Below, one piece after another: positions 39,284 to 50,467 of a stretch of DNA of 64,000 nucleotides (positions are counted from its first letter, which is position 1; the number at the start of each line of letters is the position of its first letter). The notes under the pieces were generated by a model, which worked only from the letters and a program-made list of their open reading frames with translations, did no database searches and was not told where the DNA came from. The DNA is from Ramlibacter sp. PS4R-6 (GTDB lineage: Bacteria > Pseudomonadota > Gammaproteobacteria > Burkholderiales > Burkholderiaceae_C). Both the position numbers and the translations under genes were made by a program. The stretch covers positions 186,001 to 250,000 of the forward strand of contig NZ_JBBHKA010000001.1 of the NCBI RefSeq assembly GCF_037572775.1, in the 5' to 3' direction.

Positions 39284-41572
39284 TTACGCGATCTTGAATC
39301 GGGACACCGACTGGCGAAGTTCCTCGGCCATTCGTGTCAGCTCGCGCACCTGCTGCGCCGTGGAGCGCGTGCCTTCACCGGTTTGTTCCGTCACCGCGAA
39401 GATGTGCTGGATGTTGCCGGCCACCACGTTGGCGGACTCGGCTTCCTTGGACGCGGAACTCGAGATCTGCTCGATCAGCTCGGCGAGCCGCCGCGACACC
39501 TGGTCGATCTCGGTCAGCGCGGTACCCGCGTTGTCGGACAGCTTGGCCCCTTCCACCACACCCTGCGTGGAGCGTTCCATGGCGGCCACCGCGTCCTGCG
39601 TGTCGGTCTGAATCGCCTTCACCAGCGCCGCGATCTGGCGTGTGGCGTCGGCGGAGCGTTCGGCGAGTCGCTGCACTTCTTCCGCAACCACCGAGAAGCC
39701 TCGCCCGGCTTCACCGGCGGACGCCGCTTGAATGGCTGCGTTCAGGGCCAGCACGTTCGTCTGTTCGGTAATGTCGGAAATCAGTTCCGTGATTTCACCG
39801 ATCTCCTGCGACGATTCGCCGAGCCGCTTGATCCGCTTGGAGGTTTCCTGGATCTGGTCGCGGATCGAGTTCATGCCGCCGATGGCGTTCTGCACGGCCG
39901 CGAGGCCCGACTCGGCCGCTTGCAGCGACTGGCGCGCAACCTGGGCGGATTCCTGGGCCTGACCGGACACCTGGTTGATTCGGGCCGCCATGTCGAGCAC
40001 CGACTGGCCGGTTTCGCGAATTTCGCGCAGCTGCTCGGTGGAGGCCGCCAGCAACTCGGTGGACGTCGATTCCACCTGCGCCGTCGTGGCCGCCACCTTC
40101 GTGGCCGTGGCCTGCACGTTGCCCACCAGCTGCCGCAGTTCTTCCACCGTGTAGTTCACCGAGTCCGCGATGGCGCCGGTGATGTCCTCGGTCACGGTTG
40201 CTTCCTGCGTCAGGTCACCTTCAGCGACCGACTGCAGTTCGTTCATCAATCGCAAAATGGCCGCCTGGTTGGCGTCGTTGACGCGCTTGGCCTCCTGCTC
40301 CTGGCGCTCGGCTTCCAGCCGCTGCTGTTCGGCAACGAGCTGGCGCTTGCGCGAGTCCTGTAGCTGCACGTACGCCAGGCCGACGGCGCACAGGATGGCG
40401 AAGATGGCCGAGACGATCAGGGTCGTGAGCGCGCCGGCGCCCAGGCCCGTGTTGGCCTGCAGCTTGGCCTGCAGTTCTTCCAGCGCCTTCCGCAGCGGTT
40501 CCGAGTCCTGGATGATCGCCGCCTGCGCTTCGCGCGCGGACACCAGGCCCTGCAGGTTGCCCAGGATGGCGCCGGCTTGCGTGCGCGTCTGTTCGTACAG
40601 CTTCATCAGCGCCTCGAGGCGCTCGCGGGTCTGGCCGTCCTTGGTGCCTTGCAGGCGCAGCTCGGGCGAGCCGTCCAGCAGGCCCTGAGCGATTTCCTTG
40701 AACGAGTTCAAGTCCTTGCCCAGCAGGAACACGGCCTCGGGGGACACGCCTTCCATCGTCAGGAATTCGTTGGCGGACTTGCCGATACGCTGCGTCAACA
40801 TCACCAGCTGGCCCGCGGCGGAGATTTCGGCCGGGGGCGCGTTCTGCTGCAGCTTGAGCGACGACACCGTCTCGGCGATTTCCAGCAGGTCCGACGACTG
40901 GCGGTTGATGGTGCGAAGCGCCGAACCCACCTGCGTCAGGATCTTCTGCTGGCCCATGACGGTGGTGGCGTTCTTTTCGGCCTTTTCCATCAGCGGGTTG
41001 ATCTTCTCGACGTCTTCCTGCAGCACCTCGTTCACCGGCTGCAGGCGCAGCGAATCGTCGCCGGCCTTCAGGCCGCGCACCGTCTTGGCCAGCACTTCGG
41101 AAGCTTCCTTCACGTCGGGGAAGGCCTGGGGCGAACCCACCAGGGCCTGCGACACCGACTTGGCGAGGCGCTGCGACTGCATCAGCGAGTTACCGGTACC
41201 GGCCACCTGCTGCGCGACGCGGTCCGCCTGGTTCACCGCGAAGAACGCCACGGCACCCAGCACGACCAGGGACAGGGTCAGCAAGGTGAACAGCACGCGC
41301 TGGTGGATGACGACCGAGCGGCGCCCCAGCAGCGGCACCGAGATCAGGTCGGCTTCCTCCGCCGCATCGGCAGGCGCGATGGAATCGTCGATGCTGTCGG
41401 GCTCCACCGCTTCCTGCAGCGTCTGCTCGGTGACCTGCGCTTCCATCGCGCCGGTGGCGAGCGGGTCGGCCGAGGCGTCGGGGGCGTTCAGGCTCAGGTC
41501 GCCCGTGGTTTCCGCCTGGGGTTCATCGGACTTCTTCGAGAACAGCTTGGAGAGTTTCTCAACGACGGACAT
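39284..41572 (-). CDS. pilJ: Type IV pilus methyl-accepting chemoreceptor PilJ
   Basis: A 762-residue chemoreceptor. Two membrane helices (about 93-114 and 381-403) enclose a periplasmic PilJ-type sensing region. HAMP-like and signalling coiled coils follow, with the conserved hairpin [19 protein letters not shown] near residues 615-640. Before the first helix is a 90-residue acidic cytoplasmic extension ([16 protein letters not shown] at its end), much longer than in Pseudomonas PilJ. It sits between pilI and chpA with short gaps, so it feeds the same kinase. Confidence 0.93.
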   Translation of the reverse strand: MSVVEKLSKLFSKKSDEPQAETTGDLSLNAPDASADPLATGAMEAQVTEQTLQEAVEPDSIDDSIAPADAAEEADLISVPLLGRRSVVIHQRVLFTLLTLSLVVLGAVAFFAVNQADRVAQQVAGTGNSLMQSQRLAKSVSQALVGSPQAFPDVKEASEVLAKTVRGLKAGDDSLRLQPVNEVLQEDVEKINPLMEKAEKNATTVMGQQKILTQVGSALRTINRQSSDLLEIAETVSSLKLQQNAPPAEISAAGQLVMLTQRIGKSANEFLTMEGVSPEAVFLLGKDLNSFKEIAQGLLDGSPELRLQGTKDGQTRERLEALMKLYEQTRTQAGAILGNLQGLVSAREAQAAIIQDSEPLRKALEELQAKLQANTGLGAGALTTLIVSAIFAILCAVGLAYVQLQDSRKRQLVAEQQRLEAERQEQEAKRVNDANQAAILRLMNELQSVAEGDLTQEATVTEDITGAIADSVNYTVEELRQLVGNVQATATKVAATTAQVESTSTELLAASTEQLREIRETGQSVLDMAARINQVSGQAQESAQVARQSLQAAESGLAAVQNAIGGMNSIRDQIQETSKRIKRLGESSQEIGEITELISDITEQTNVLALNAAIQAASAGEAGRGFSVVAEEVQRLAERSADATRQIAALVKAIQTDTQDAVAAMERSTQGVVEGAKLSDNAGTALTEIDQVSRRLAELIEQISSSASKEAESANVVAGNIQHIFAVTEQTGEGTRSTAQQVRELTRMAEELRQSVSRFKIA

Positions 41573-41605
41573 GGTGCGTGCCTTCCGGGACGATCAAAAA
41601 CGGCG

Positions 41606-42136
41606 CTACGCGCCGATGCTCAGGAACTGGGGTTGCTGGGAGAGCGCCTGCAGGTTCAATTCCTGCCAGTAGGCGCCGTTCGAATCGGTGAATCCGGTGC
41701 CGAAATAGTCCGGCGCGCCCTCGGGGGGCGGGGTGGAGGAGGCAAACGCGTCCATGTTGCGCAGGCCGGCCAGGCGGTCGATCAGGAGCGCGCAATTGAC
41801 CTCGAGCGCGGAATTGAAGGCGACCAGGCGCGACTCCGCGCGGCCGGCGTCCGAGCGCTGCGCCGGCGCCTCGCCCCGGACGTAGCTGGCCAGGTCGACC
41901 ACGCCGTAGAGGCCGCCGCGCAGGTTGGCCACGCCGAGGAACCACGACTGCGTGTACGGCACGGGCAGCGTGCTCGCAAAAGGGAAGATCTCGCCCGACT
42001 GGGCGAGCGGGAAGAGGAACTTGTGGCCGCCGGATTCGACGGCCAGCCACGACGCCTGGACGCCTTCGGTCCGGGCGGCTTGCAGGCGGCTGGCGAGGCG
42101 TGCCTGAAGTTCTCGCAGCGCTTCGCGGTTGGCCAT
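41606..42136 (-). CDS. pilI: CheW-like adaptor PilI
   Basis: A 176-residue CheW-domain protein linking PilJ to the ChpA kinase. It shows FLFPLAQSGEIFPFASTLPV, WFLGVANLRGGLYGVVDLAS (the typical CheW N-L-R-G motif) and ALLIDRLAGLRNM. The order pilG-pilH-pilI-pilJ-chpA with 14-37-base gaps is the standard Pil-Chp arrangement. No cheR/cheB-type adaptation genes follow in this window. Confidence 0.92.
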   Translation of the reverse strand: MANREALRELQARLASRLQAARTEGVQASWLAVESGGHKFLFPLAQSGEIFPFASTLPVPYTQSWFLGVANLRGGLYGVVDLASYVRGEAPAQRSDAGRAESRLVAFNSALEVNCALLIDRLAGLRNMDAFASSTPPPEGAPDYFGTGFTDSNGAYWQELNLQALSQQPQFLSIGA

Positions 42137-42164
42137 GTCCGTGTACTGCTTGGGGTCCGGCCGG

Positions 42165-42530
42165 TTAGCTCAGGGCCTTGATCTTGGCCATGAGCTCGTC
42201 GGCGTCGACGGGCTTGGTGATGTAGTCGCGCGCGCCCTGGCGCATGCCCCAGACGCGGTCCGTTTCCTGGTTCTTGCTGGTGCACATGATGATCGGCACG
42301 TCGGCATACAGCGGGTCGCGCGTGATCGCGCGCGTCAGCTGGAAGCCGTTCTGGCCGGGCATCACCACGTCCATCAGGATCAGGTCGGGCTTCTCCTCGG
42401 CCAGGCGCTTGAACGCGTCGTCCGCGTTCTCCGCCGTCTTGACCGCGAAGCCGTTCTTCTGCAGCAAATCGGTCATGAACATCAATTCCGTCTTCGAATC
42501 GTCCACGACCAGCACTTTCTGGATCGCCAT
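42165..42530 (-). CDS. pilH: Response regulator PilH
   Basis: A 121-residue single REC domain with no output domain. Phospho-acceptor Asp54 lies in LILMDVVMPGQNGFQ, with the acidic pair VVDDSKT at the start, the switch Thr in IMCTSKNQ and Lys in ITKPVD. In the Pil-Chp pathway PilH acts as a phosphate sink and favours PilU/retraction balance. The ATG at 42530 is the family start; the frame extends upstream into antisense of pilG. Confidence 0.93.
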   Translation of the reverse strand: MAIQKVLVVDDSKTELMFMTDLLQKNGFAVKTAENADDAFKRLAEEKPDLILMDVVMPGQNGFQLTRAITRDPLYADVPIIMCTSKNQETDRVWGMRQGARDYITKPVDADELMAKIKALS

Positions 42531-42544
42531 GTCACTCACTCCTG

Positions 42545-42931
42545 TCATTGCGCGGCTTCTTGCGCGCCGAACTGCTGCACCGTCTGCAGCAACTGGTCCT
42601 TGGTAAAAGGCTTGGTCAGGTAGTCCTGCGACCCCACCATGCGGCCGCGCGCCTTGTCGAACACGCCGTCCTTCGACGACAGCATCACCACCGGGGTGTT
42701 GGAGAACCGGGCGTTGCGCTTGATGATCGCGCACGTCTGGTACCCGTCGAGCCGGGGCATGAGGATGTCGCAGAAGATCAGGTTCGGCTGGTAGTCGTTG
42801 ACCTTCGCGAGCGCGTCGAAGCCGTCTTCGGCCAGGAGCACGTCGTGCCCCCCCTGCTTCAGGAAGATCTCGGCGCTGCGGCGGATCGTGTTGCTGTCGT
42901 CGATCACCAGCACCTTCAGCCCTGTGCTCAC
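42545..42931 (-). CDS. pilG: Response regulator PilG
   Basis: A 128-residue single REC domain. Asp55 (LIFCDILMPRLDGYQ) is the phosphorylation site; VIDDSNTIRRSAE and LSSKDGVFDKARGRMVGSQD are typical of PilG. Phosphorylated PilG promotes pilus extension through PilB and cAMP synthesis in Pseudomonas. It starts with GTG preceded by GAGGAG and heads the operon, with a sigma-70-like promoter directly upstream. Confidence 0.93.
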   Translation of the reverse strand: MSTGLKVLVIDDSNTIRRSAEIFLKQGGHDVLLAEDGFDALAKVNDYQPNLIFCDILMPRLDGYQTCAIIKRNARFSNTPVVMLSSKDGVFDKARGRMVGSQDYLTKPFTKDQLLQTVQQFGAQEAAQ

Positions 42932-42949
42932 TTGACGCTGCTCCTCATA

Positions 42950-42977
42950 TTTGTAACTGCTTCGGTGGCGGCATCAA
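42950..42977 (-). promoter_or_regulatory. Sigma-70-like promoter of pilGHIJ-chpA
   Basis: On the minus strand TTGATG (42977-42972) and TACAAA (42955-42950) are separated by 16 bases, with the GAGGAG ribosome site and GTG start of pilG just downstream. It matches four of six bases in each hexamer. The transcript leader would be about 12 bases. Confidence 0.5.
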
Positions 42978-43018
42978 CCCAATCTCGCCCAACGTGTAAC
43001 AAAGGCGCTGTGGGCCGC

Positions 43019-43201
43019 CTAGATCTGCACCATCTCGAAATCTTCCTTGCGGGCGCCGCATTCGGGGCAGGTCCAGTTCATGGGAACGTGGGACCAGGCG
43101 GTTCCGGGGGCGATGCCGTGGTCAGGTGCGCCTGCGGCTTCGTCGTAGATCCACCCGCAAATGAGGCACATCCAGGTTTTGGTACTCGTCTCTGTCGTCA
43201 C
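43019..43201 (-). CDS. Rubredoxin
   Basis: A 60-residue one-iron electron carrier. The two Fe-binding knuckles are MCLICGWIYDE and CPECGARKEDF, with the canonical PGTAWSHVPMNWTCP between. Starts with GTG at 43201. In this lineage rubredoxin commonly lies beside the thiD-like and hemL genes, transcribed away from them, as here. Partners may include alkane hydroxylase or peroxide-stress enzymes; none is encoded nearby. Confidence 0.94.
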   Translation of the reverse strand: MTTETSTKTWMCLICGWIYDEAAGAPDHGIAPGTAWSHVPMNWTCPECGARKEDFEMVQI

Positions 43202-43305
43202 AGCTTAAAGGGCCTTCGAATAGAATGCAACGATTGTATCGAGGGCCTTCCCAGCGCCCCGCCCAGCGGACTCTCAGGGCCGACGACTGGAAGAATCTCC
43301 GCCCT

Positions 43306-44218
43306 ATGACAAACCCCAATCCCCCCAGCGACAACGATGCCGCCTCGCAGGACGCCGATCCCGCATGCGTGATCGTTTTCAACGCGAGCGACCCGAGCGG
43401 CGCGGGCGGGCTCGCGGCCGACATCGCGGCGATCGCCTCGGTGGGCGCGCACGCGCTGCCGGTGGTCACCGGGGCCTATGCGCGCGACACGGCCGAGACC
43501 TTCGATCACTTCGCGCTCGACGAGGACGCCATCGCCGAGCAGGCGCGCGCGATCCTCGAGGACGCGAGCGTGCAGGTGTTCAAGGTGGGCTTCGTGGGCA
43601 CGCCGGAGGCGGTGAGCGCGATTGCAGAAATTGCCGCCGACTATGCAGAAGTACCGGTGATCGCCTACATGCCGAACCTCGCGTGGTGGGACGAAGGGCA
43701 GATCGACCTGTACCTCGATGCTTTTCGCGAGTTGATGCTGCCCCAGACGACCGTGTTGGTGGGAAACCACAGCACGCTCTGGCGCTGGCTGCTGCCCGAG
43801 TGGAACGGTGAGCGCGCACCGACGGCACGCGACATCGCGCGCGCCGCCGGCGAGATGGGCGTGCCCTACACGCTGGTCACCGGCATCGTGCTGCCCGACC
43901 AGTACATCGACAACGTGCTCGCCACGCCGCAGGCGGTGCTGGCGAGCGAGAAATTCGAGCGCTTCGAAGCCACCTTCGCCGGGGCCGGCGACACGCTGTC
44001 GGCCGCCCTCGCCGCCCTGGTGGCGACGGGCCAGGACCTCAATGGCGCCGCAGGCGAAGCGCTGGCCTACCTGGACCAGTGCCTGGACGCGGGCTTCCGC
44101 CCCGGCATGGGCCACGTCGTGCCCGACCGCCTGTTCTGGGCGCAGCCCGAGGGCGACGAGCCCGGCGAGCTGACCAAGGAAGAAGCGCAGGCGCTGCAGG
44201 TGATCGACATGCCCGCCC

Positions 44219-44235
<17 letters not shown>
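43306..44235 (+). CDS. ThiD-like phosphomethylpyrimidine kinase family protein
   Basis: A 309-residue ribokinase-fold protein of the HMP kinase/HMP-P kinase type. The N-terminal [18 protein letters not shown] corresponds to the substrate-binding loop of ThiD. The C-terminal anion hole reads [15 protein letters not shown], with Asp where ThiD enzymes usually have Cys (G-T-G-C). That makes it resemble PfkB or pyridoxal kinases at this point, so thiamine synthesis is likely but not proven. Its last 17 bases overlap the hemL start. The 104 bases upstream hold a TAGAAT that might be its -10 box. Confidence 0.75.
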
Positions 44236-45522
<1,287 letters not shown>

Positions 45523-45526
<4 letters not shown>

Positions 45527-47094
45527 TGCCGGAAGTGGCGCACGCCTGAAAACACCATCGCCACGCCGCGCTCGTCGGCGGCGGCGATCACTTCGGCGTC
45601 GCGCATCGAGCCACCCGGCTGGATGACGCAGGTGGCGCCGGCGTCGACCACCACGTCCAGGCCGTCGCGGAAGGGGAAGAAGGCGTCGCTGGCGACCACC
45701 GTGCCCTTGAGCGACAGCCCCGCGTGTTCGGCCTTGATGCTGGCGATGCGGGCCGAGTCCAGCCGGCTCATTTGCCCGGCGCCCACGCCCATGGTCATGC
45801 CGCCCTTGCAGAAGACGATGGCGTTGGACTTGACGTACTTGGCGACCGTCCAGGCGAACAGCAGGTCCTTCAGTTCCTCCGCGGTCGGCTGCTTCTTCGT
45901 CACCACCTTCAGGTCCGCGAGCTGCAGCACGTGGTTGTCGGCCGTCTGCATCAAGAGGCCCGAGCCCACGCGCTTGACGTCCATGAGGTTGCGGCCGTTG
46001 TCCCAGTCGGTCTTGCCGCCCGGCGGCAAGGCGATCTGCAGGACGCGCACGTTGGCCTTGGCCTTGAAGATCGCCAGCGCTTCCTCGGAGAACTGCGGCG
46101 CCATCAGCACCTCGACGAACTGCTTGCTGACGGCCTGGGCCGCCGCGCCGTCCACCGGGCGATTGAAGGCGATGATGCCGCCGAAGGCCGAGGTCGGGTC
46201 GGTCTTGAACGCCTTCGAGTAGGCGTCGAGCGCGTCCCGGCCGATGGCCACGCCGCAGGGGTTGGCGTGCTTGATGATCACGCAGGCCGGCGCGTCGAAG
46301 CTCTTGACGCATTCCCAGCCGGCGTCGGCGTCGGCGATGTTGTTGTACGAGAGCTCCTTGCCTTGCAGCTGCTGGGCCGTGACCAGCGAGCCGGGCGCGG
46401 GATGCAGGTCGCGGTACAGGGCCGCCTGCTGGTGCGCGTTCTCGCCGTAGCGCAGGTCCTGCAGCTTGACGAAGCGGCCGTTGGCCTGGGCCGGGAACAC
46501 CGAACGCGTCCCATCCTCCTGCAGCGACGAGAGGTAGTCGCTGATCGCGCCGTCGTAGTTGCTGATGCGGTTGAACGCGGCGACCGACAGCGCGAAGCGC
46601 GTCGTGTCCGACACCTTCCCCTTCGCCTTGAGCTCTTCGAGCACCTGCGGGTACTGCGACGCGTCGGTCAGCACCGCGACGTCCTTCCAGTTCTTCGCCG
46701 CCGATCGCACCATGGCCGGCCCGCCGATGTCGATGTTCTCGATCGCGTCCTCCAGCGTGCATCCCGGCTTGGCGACCGTCGCCTCGAAGGGATAGAGGTT
46801 GACCACCAGGATGTCGATGGTGTCGATGCCGTGGGCGCGCAGCGCCTGCATGTGCTCCGGCACGTCGCGCCGCGCCAGCAGGCCGCCGTGCACCTTGGGG
46901 TGCAGCGTCTTCACGCGGCCGTCGAGCATCTCCGGGAAGCCCGTCACGTCCTGCACCTCGGTGACGGGCAGGCCCTCGCCGGCGAGCAGCTTGGCGGTGC
47001 CGCCGGTGGAAATGAGCTTCACGCCCAGCGCATCCAGCGCGCGCGCGAGTTCGACGATCCCGGTCTTGTCCGAGACGGATAGCAGTGCGTTCAT
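45523..47094 (-). CDS. purH: Bifunctional AICAR formyltransferase/IMP cyclohydrolase
   Basis: A 523-residue enzyme for the last two steps of IMP synthesis. The N-terminal MGS-like IMP cyclohydrolase domain has [17 protein letters not shown] and STGGTAKLL. The transformylase domain has the catalytic [12 protein letters not shown] and [14 protein letters not shown], and ends [19 protein letters not shown]. It follows fis by 7 bases on the same strand, so dusB-fis-purH is probably one transcript, an order found across Burkholderiales. Confidence 0.97.
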
Positions 47095-47101
47095 GTGTTT
47101 G

Positions 47102-47338
47102 TTATTTGATGAGCCGGTGCTCGACCAGCTTCTTGCGCAGCGTGTTGCGATTCAGGCCCAGCCACTCGGCCGCCCGCGACTGGTTGTGGTCCGCCTTGGC
47201 CATCACCACTTCCAGCAGCGGCTTCTCCACCACCTTGACCAGCATCTCGTACATCCCGTCCGGCTCCGTGCCGCGCAAGTCCTTGAAGTAGCCCTCCAGG
47301 CTGGCGCGCACGCACTCCTCGATGTGCTTCTTGCTCAT
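47102..47338 (-). CDS. fis: Fis family DNA-binding protein
   Basis: A 78-residue Fis protein. The C-terminal helix-turn-helix is [20 protein letters not shown], and the N-terminal part corresponds to the dimerisation and Hin-stimulating region. Fis bends DNA and shapes growth-phase regulation of rRNA and tRNA promoters. The start overlaps the dusB stop (ATGA), the conserved dusB-fis pairing of proteobacteria. Confidence 0.92.
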   Translation of the reverse strand: MSKKHIEECVRASLEGYFKDLRGTEPDGMYEMLVKVVEKPLLEVVMAKADHNQSRAAEWLGLNRNTLRKKLVEHRLIK

Positions 47339-48384
47339 TCGATTGTCTCCACTGCCTCTTCTTCGTTGTCCCCGGCGGCGCCCTGCGGCTGCGGCATGCG
47401 GTCCCCCGACGCGGCCAGCGCGTCGAAATACCCCGCCACCGCCGCGAGCTGCGCCGCGCAGTCCTCGATCCGGTTCATCTGCGCGCGGAAACCTTCCGCG
47501 CCCGGCAGGCCCCTCACGTACCAGCCGATGTGCTTGCGCGCGCTGCGCACGCCCGTGAATTCGCCGTACAGGCCGTAGTGGTCCTTCAGGTGGTCGAGCA
47601 GCAGGCGCTTCACCTCCACGACCAGCGGCGGCGCCAGGTGCGTGCCGGTGGCCAGGAAGTGCGCGATCTCGCGGAAGATCCACGGCCGCCCCTGCGCCGC
47701 GCGGCCAACCATGACCGCGTCGGCCTTCGTGTACGCCAGCACGTCGCGCGCCTTCTCGGGCGAGTCGATGTCGCCATTGGCCACGACCGGGATGCGCACC
47801 GCGTCCTTGACGGCGGCGATGGTGTCGTACTCCGCGAAACCCTTGTAGCCCTGCTCGCGCGTGCGGCCGTGCACCGTCAGCATCTGCACGCCGGCGGCTT
47901 CGAAGGCCCGCGCCAGGCGCACGGCGTTGCGGTGTTCGTGCGACCAGCCGGTGCGCATCTTCAGCGTGACGGGCACGCCGTGCGGCGCGCAGGCTTCGAC
48001 CACGGCGCTGGCGATGGCAACGGCCAGCGGCTCGTCCTGCATCAGCGCCGAACCCGCCCACTTGTTGCACACCTTCTTGGCCGGGCAGCCCATGTTGATG
48101 TCGATGATCTGCGCGCCGCGCTCGATGTTGTAGGCGGCGGCCTCGGCCATCATCGGAGCGTCGGTGCCGGCGATCTGCACGGCGATGGGGCCCGGCTCGC
48201 CGTCGTGGTTGGCGCGGCGCGAGGTCTTGAGGCTCGCCCACAAATCCTTGCGCGACGTCACCATCTCGCTCACCGCGTAGCCCGCGCCGAGCGCGCGGCA
48301 CAGCATGCGAAACGGCCTGTCGGTGACGCCCGCCATCGGGGCGGCGAACAGGTTGTTCGCCGTGGCGTGCGGGCCGATGTTCAT
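47335..48384 (-). CDS. dusB: tRNA-dihydrouridine synthase B
   Basis: A 349-residue FMN-dependent enzyme reducing uridine 17 of tRNA. Signatures are AAPMAGVTDRPFRMLCRALG, QIIDINMGCPAKKVCNKWAG (catalytic Cys), VHGRTREQGYKG and PVVANGDIDSPEKA. ATG at 48384 gives the family N-terminus NIGPH; an in-frame upstream ATG would pass through the promoter. An acidic C-terminal tail follows the RNA-binding domain. Confidence 0.94.
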   Translation of the reverse strand: MNIGPHATANNLFAAPMAGVTDRPFRMLCRALGAGYAVSEMVTSRKDLWASLKTSRRANHDGEPGPIAVQIAGTDAPMMAEAAAYNIERGAQIIDINMGCPAKKVCNKWAGSALMQDEPLAVAIASAVVEACAPHGVPVTLKMRTGWSHEHRNAVRLARAFEAAGVQMLTVHGRTREQGYKGFAEYDTIAAVKDAVRIPVVANGDIDSPEKARDVLAYTKADAVMVGRAAQGRPWIFREIAHFLATGTHLAPPLVVEVKRLLLDHLKDHYGLYGEFTGVRSARKHIGWYVRGLPGAEGFRAQMNRIEDCAAQLAAVAGYFDALAASGDRMPQPQGAAGDNEEEAVETIE

Positions 48385-48420
48385 GGATGCGAGGAAGGGG
48401 CTGCTGAAAAATGAGGCACG

Positions 48421-48426
48421 ATTGTA
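48421..48426 (-). promoter_or_regulatory. Putative -10 box for dusB-fis-purH
   Basis: TACAAT within GCATACAATCG on the minus strand, 37 bases before the dusB start. It matches five of six consensus bases; no -35 box at ideal spacing. It resembles the box before DUF2244. Confidence 0.35.
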
Positions 48427-48512
48427 TGCCCGCGCCATTCCGCCGGCTGAAATAAAAAACTGCGTATCCGGCTGAGTGTTTGCCGAGCTTGCGCACCGGT
48501 ATGCTTCACGGC

Positions 48513-48983
48513 ATGTCGTGGCTGGACCCGCTGCTCGATCTGCTCGCATTGCCGCGGTTCGGGCTGCTGACTCTCTTCATCGCGTCGTTCGTCTCGGCCA
48601 CGCTGCTGCCCGTTGCAAGTGAACCCGCACTCTACGGTTTGCTGCGGCTGAATCCCGAGCTGTTCTGGAGCGCCATCTTCGTCGCCACCGCGGGCAACAC
48701 GCTCGGCGGCATGGTCGACTGGTGGATGGGCTGGGAAGCGCACCACATCGTTGACAAGTACTCGCAGTCGAAGTGGCACGCGAAGGCGCTCGGCTGGCTG
48801 GAGCGCGCCGGGCCCAAGGCGTGCCTGCTCGCCTGGCTGCCGGTCATCGGCGACCCGCTGTGCGCCGTCGCCGGCTGGCTGCGCATGCCGTTCTGGCGTT
48901 GCACGTTCTACATGGCGATCGGCAAGTTCATCCGCTACGTGATCTACACGTACGCGCTGGTGTACATCTGGCCGATGCAGTAA
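48513..48983 (+). CDS. YqaA/DedA-like inner membrane protein
   Basis: A 156-residue membrane protein of the SNARE-associated/VTT group close to E. coli YqaA. Several hydrophobic segments include GLLTLFIASFVSATLLPVAS, FVATAGNTLGGMVDWWMG (the conserved amphipathic re-entrant part), WLPVIGDPLCAVAGWLRMP and AIGKFIRYVIYTYALVYI. DedA-like proteins are linked to lipid carrier recycling and membrane potential. An ATG at 48501 is an alternative start. Apparently monocistronic, divergent from dusB. Confidence 0.85.
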   Translation: MSWLDPLLDLLALPRFGLLTLFIASFVSATLLPVASEPALYGLLRLNPELFWSAIFVATAGNTLGGMVDWWMGWEAHHIVDKYSQSKWHAKALGWLERAGPKACLLAWLPVIGDPLCAVAGWLRMPFWRCTFYMAIGKFIRYVIYTYALVYIWPMQ

Positions 48984-49048
48984 GTCCCGCGCAAGTCAGT
49001 TTCCCGACATGCTCGCTTCCCAGAATCCGTGCAAACGCCGGAGGACGG

Positions 49049-50458
49049 ATGGCACCCCACAAGCTGAAGCTGTTGAATGCGCTGCTGGCCGCGGCGATGG
49101 CTGCCGCATGCGGTGGCGGGGGCGGCGGGGGCGCCAGCGAACCGGTTGCCGCTGCGCCTGCGCCGCTACCCGCACCACCCCCGCCCGCGCCACAGCCCGC
49201 GCCGGCACCGGCACCTGCGCCAGTGCCAGCTCCGGCCCCGGCTCCAGTGCCTGCAGGGCCTGCGCCGGCGCCCGCACCCGCGCCTGCCCCATCTCCCGAT
49301 GCGCCGGCCCGCGCCTTCCCGGCCCACGCCAGCTACACCGCCGGCGTCATCAAGCCATCGCACGTCACGCAGGCCGCGATGGACCAGGCCGTGCAGGCGC
49401 ACTACGCCGCCTGGAAGGGCGCCTACATCCGCACCACCGGCGGCCAGGGGTCCTGGGTGAAGTACGACGCCACCAACTCCACCGTGTCCGAAGCGCATGG
49501 CTGGGGCATGGTGATCGCTGCGTACATGGGCGACAGGGCGCTCTTCGACGACATGCTGCGCTACGCGCAAGCGCACCCCAGCGCGAACGCGCCGCACCTG
49601 ATGGCGTGGAAGCAGACGCTGTCGGGGGGCGTGATGAAGAGCGTCGAAGGCGTCGACTCCGCCACCGACGGCAGCATGGACGTCGCGTACGCGCTGCTGC
49701 TCGCGCACGCGCAGTGGGGATCGGCCGGCGCTTACGACTACAAGGCCGAAGCGCTGCAGGTGACGCGCGAGATCCTCGCGCACGAGGTGAACGCGACGGC
49801 AGGCAACCTGATGCCGGGTGACTGGGCGCAGGGCAGCGACCGCGTGCACACGCGCCCCTCGGACTTCATGACGAGCCACCTGCTGGCTTTCGCGCGCGCC
49901 GACACGGTGAACGCGGCGAAGTGGACGGCCGTGTACGACACGGTGTCGGCCATCGTGAACCACCAGTACGCCAACGGCAGCGCGGCGACCGGCCTGGTGC
50001 CGGACTTCATGGTGCAGTCGGGCGCGGCTTTCGTGCCCGTGCCCGGCACCTACCTCGAGTCCCTGCACGACGGCGATTTCAGCTACAACGCCTGCCGCAC
50101 GCCGTGGCGCCTGGCCATGTCGCACATCGTCGACGGCCGCACGGACCTGCTCGCGTCGCAGCGCCAGACCGCAACGTGGATCGCGGCATCCGCGAAAGGC
50201 GTGCCGAGGAACATCCGCGCCGGCTACTACGTGCGCAACGGGACCAACGGCAAGGCCTTCGCCGACTGGGACGACCTGGCGTTCACCGCGCCGATGGCGG
50301 TCAATGCGATGCTGGGCGGCCCGTCGTCGCAGGAGTGGCTGAACAGCCTGTGGACCTCGATCACCGGCGGCGACTACGGGCCCACCGTCGACTACTACGG
50401 CGACACCATCCGCATGCAGGTGCTGCTCACGGTGTCGGGCAACTGGTGGGCACCCTGA
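49049..50458 (+). CDS. Glycoside hydrolase family 8 lipoprotein (endoglucanase-like)
   Basis: A 469-residue lipoprotein: lipobox MAAAC (Cys21), Gly run, then a Pro/Ala linker to about residue 85. The catalytic domain fits GH8: general acid Glu148 in SEAHGWGMVIAAYMGD, and SATDGSMDVAYALLLAHAQW with the Asp residues near 207-211; WKGAYIRT and WDDLAFTAPM also fit. GH8 enzymes cut beta-1,4-glucan, xylan or chitosan. It is not next to cellulose synthase genes, so it is not the usual BcsZ setting. A GGAGG site precedes the ATG. Confidence 0.85.
   Translation: MAPHKLKLLNALLAAAMAAACGGGGGGGASEPVAAAPAPLPAPPPPAPQPAPAPAPAPVPAPAPAPVPAGPAPAPAPAPAPSPDAPARAFPAHASYTAGVIKPSHVTQAAMDQAVQAHYAAWKGAYIRTTGGQGSWVKYDATNSTVSEAHGWGMVIAAYMGDRALFDDMLRYAQAHPSANAPHLMAWKQTLSGGVMKSVEGVDSATDGSMDVAYALLLAHAQWGSAGAYDYKAEALQVTREILAHEVNATAGNLMPGDWAQGSDRVHTRPSDFMTSHLLAFARADTVNAAKWTAVYDTVSAIVNHQYANGSAATGLVPDFMVQSGAAFVPVPGTYLESLHDGDFSYNACRTPWRLAMSHIVDGRTDLLASQRQTATWIAASAKGVPRNIRAGYYVRNGTNGKAFADWDDLAFTAPMAVNAMLGGPSSQEWLNSLWTSITGGDYGPTVDYYGDTIRMQVLLTVSGNWWAP
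49136..49303 (+). repeat. Low-complexity Pro/Ala-rich linker coding repeat
   Basis: Short imperfect repeats of CCGGCACC/GCGCCTGC type encode alternating Pro-Ala (runs such as PAPAPAPAPVPAPAPAPVPA) joining the lipid anchor of the GH8 protein to its catalytic domain. Such tracts readily change length by slippage. Confidence 0.8.
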
Positions 50459-50467
50459 AATGAAAAA

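Noticed and set aside
43217-43222. TAGAAT -10 box for the thiD-like gene
   Set aside because: No -35 hexamer at usable spacing and 84 bases from the start codon; too weak to annotate as a site.
49136-49303. Short repeats in the GH8 gene as a possible CRISPR or VNTR element
   Set aside because: Repeats are imperfect, without spacers, and code for a Pro/Ala linker in frame.
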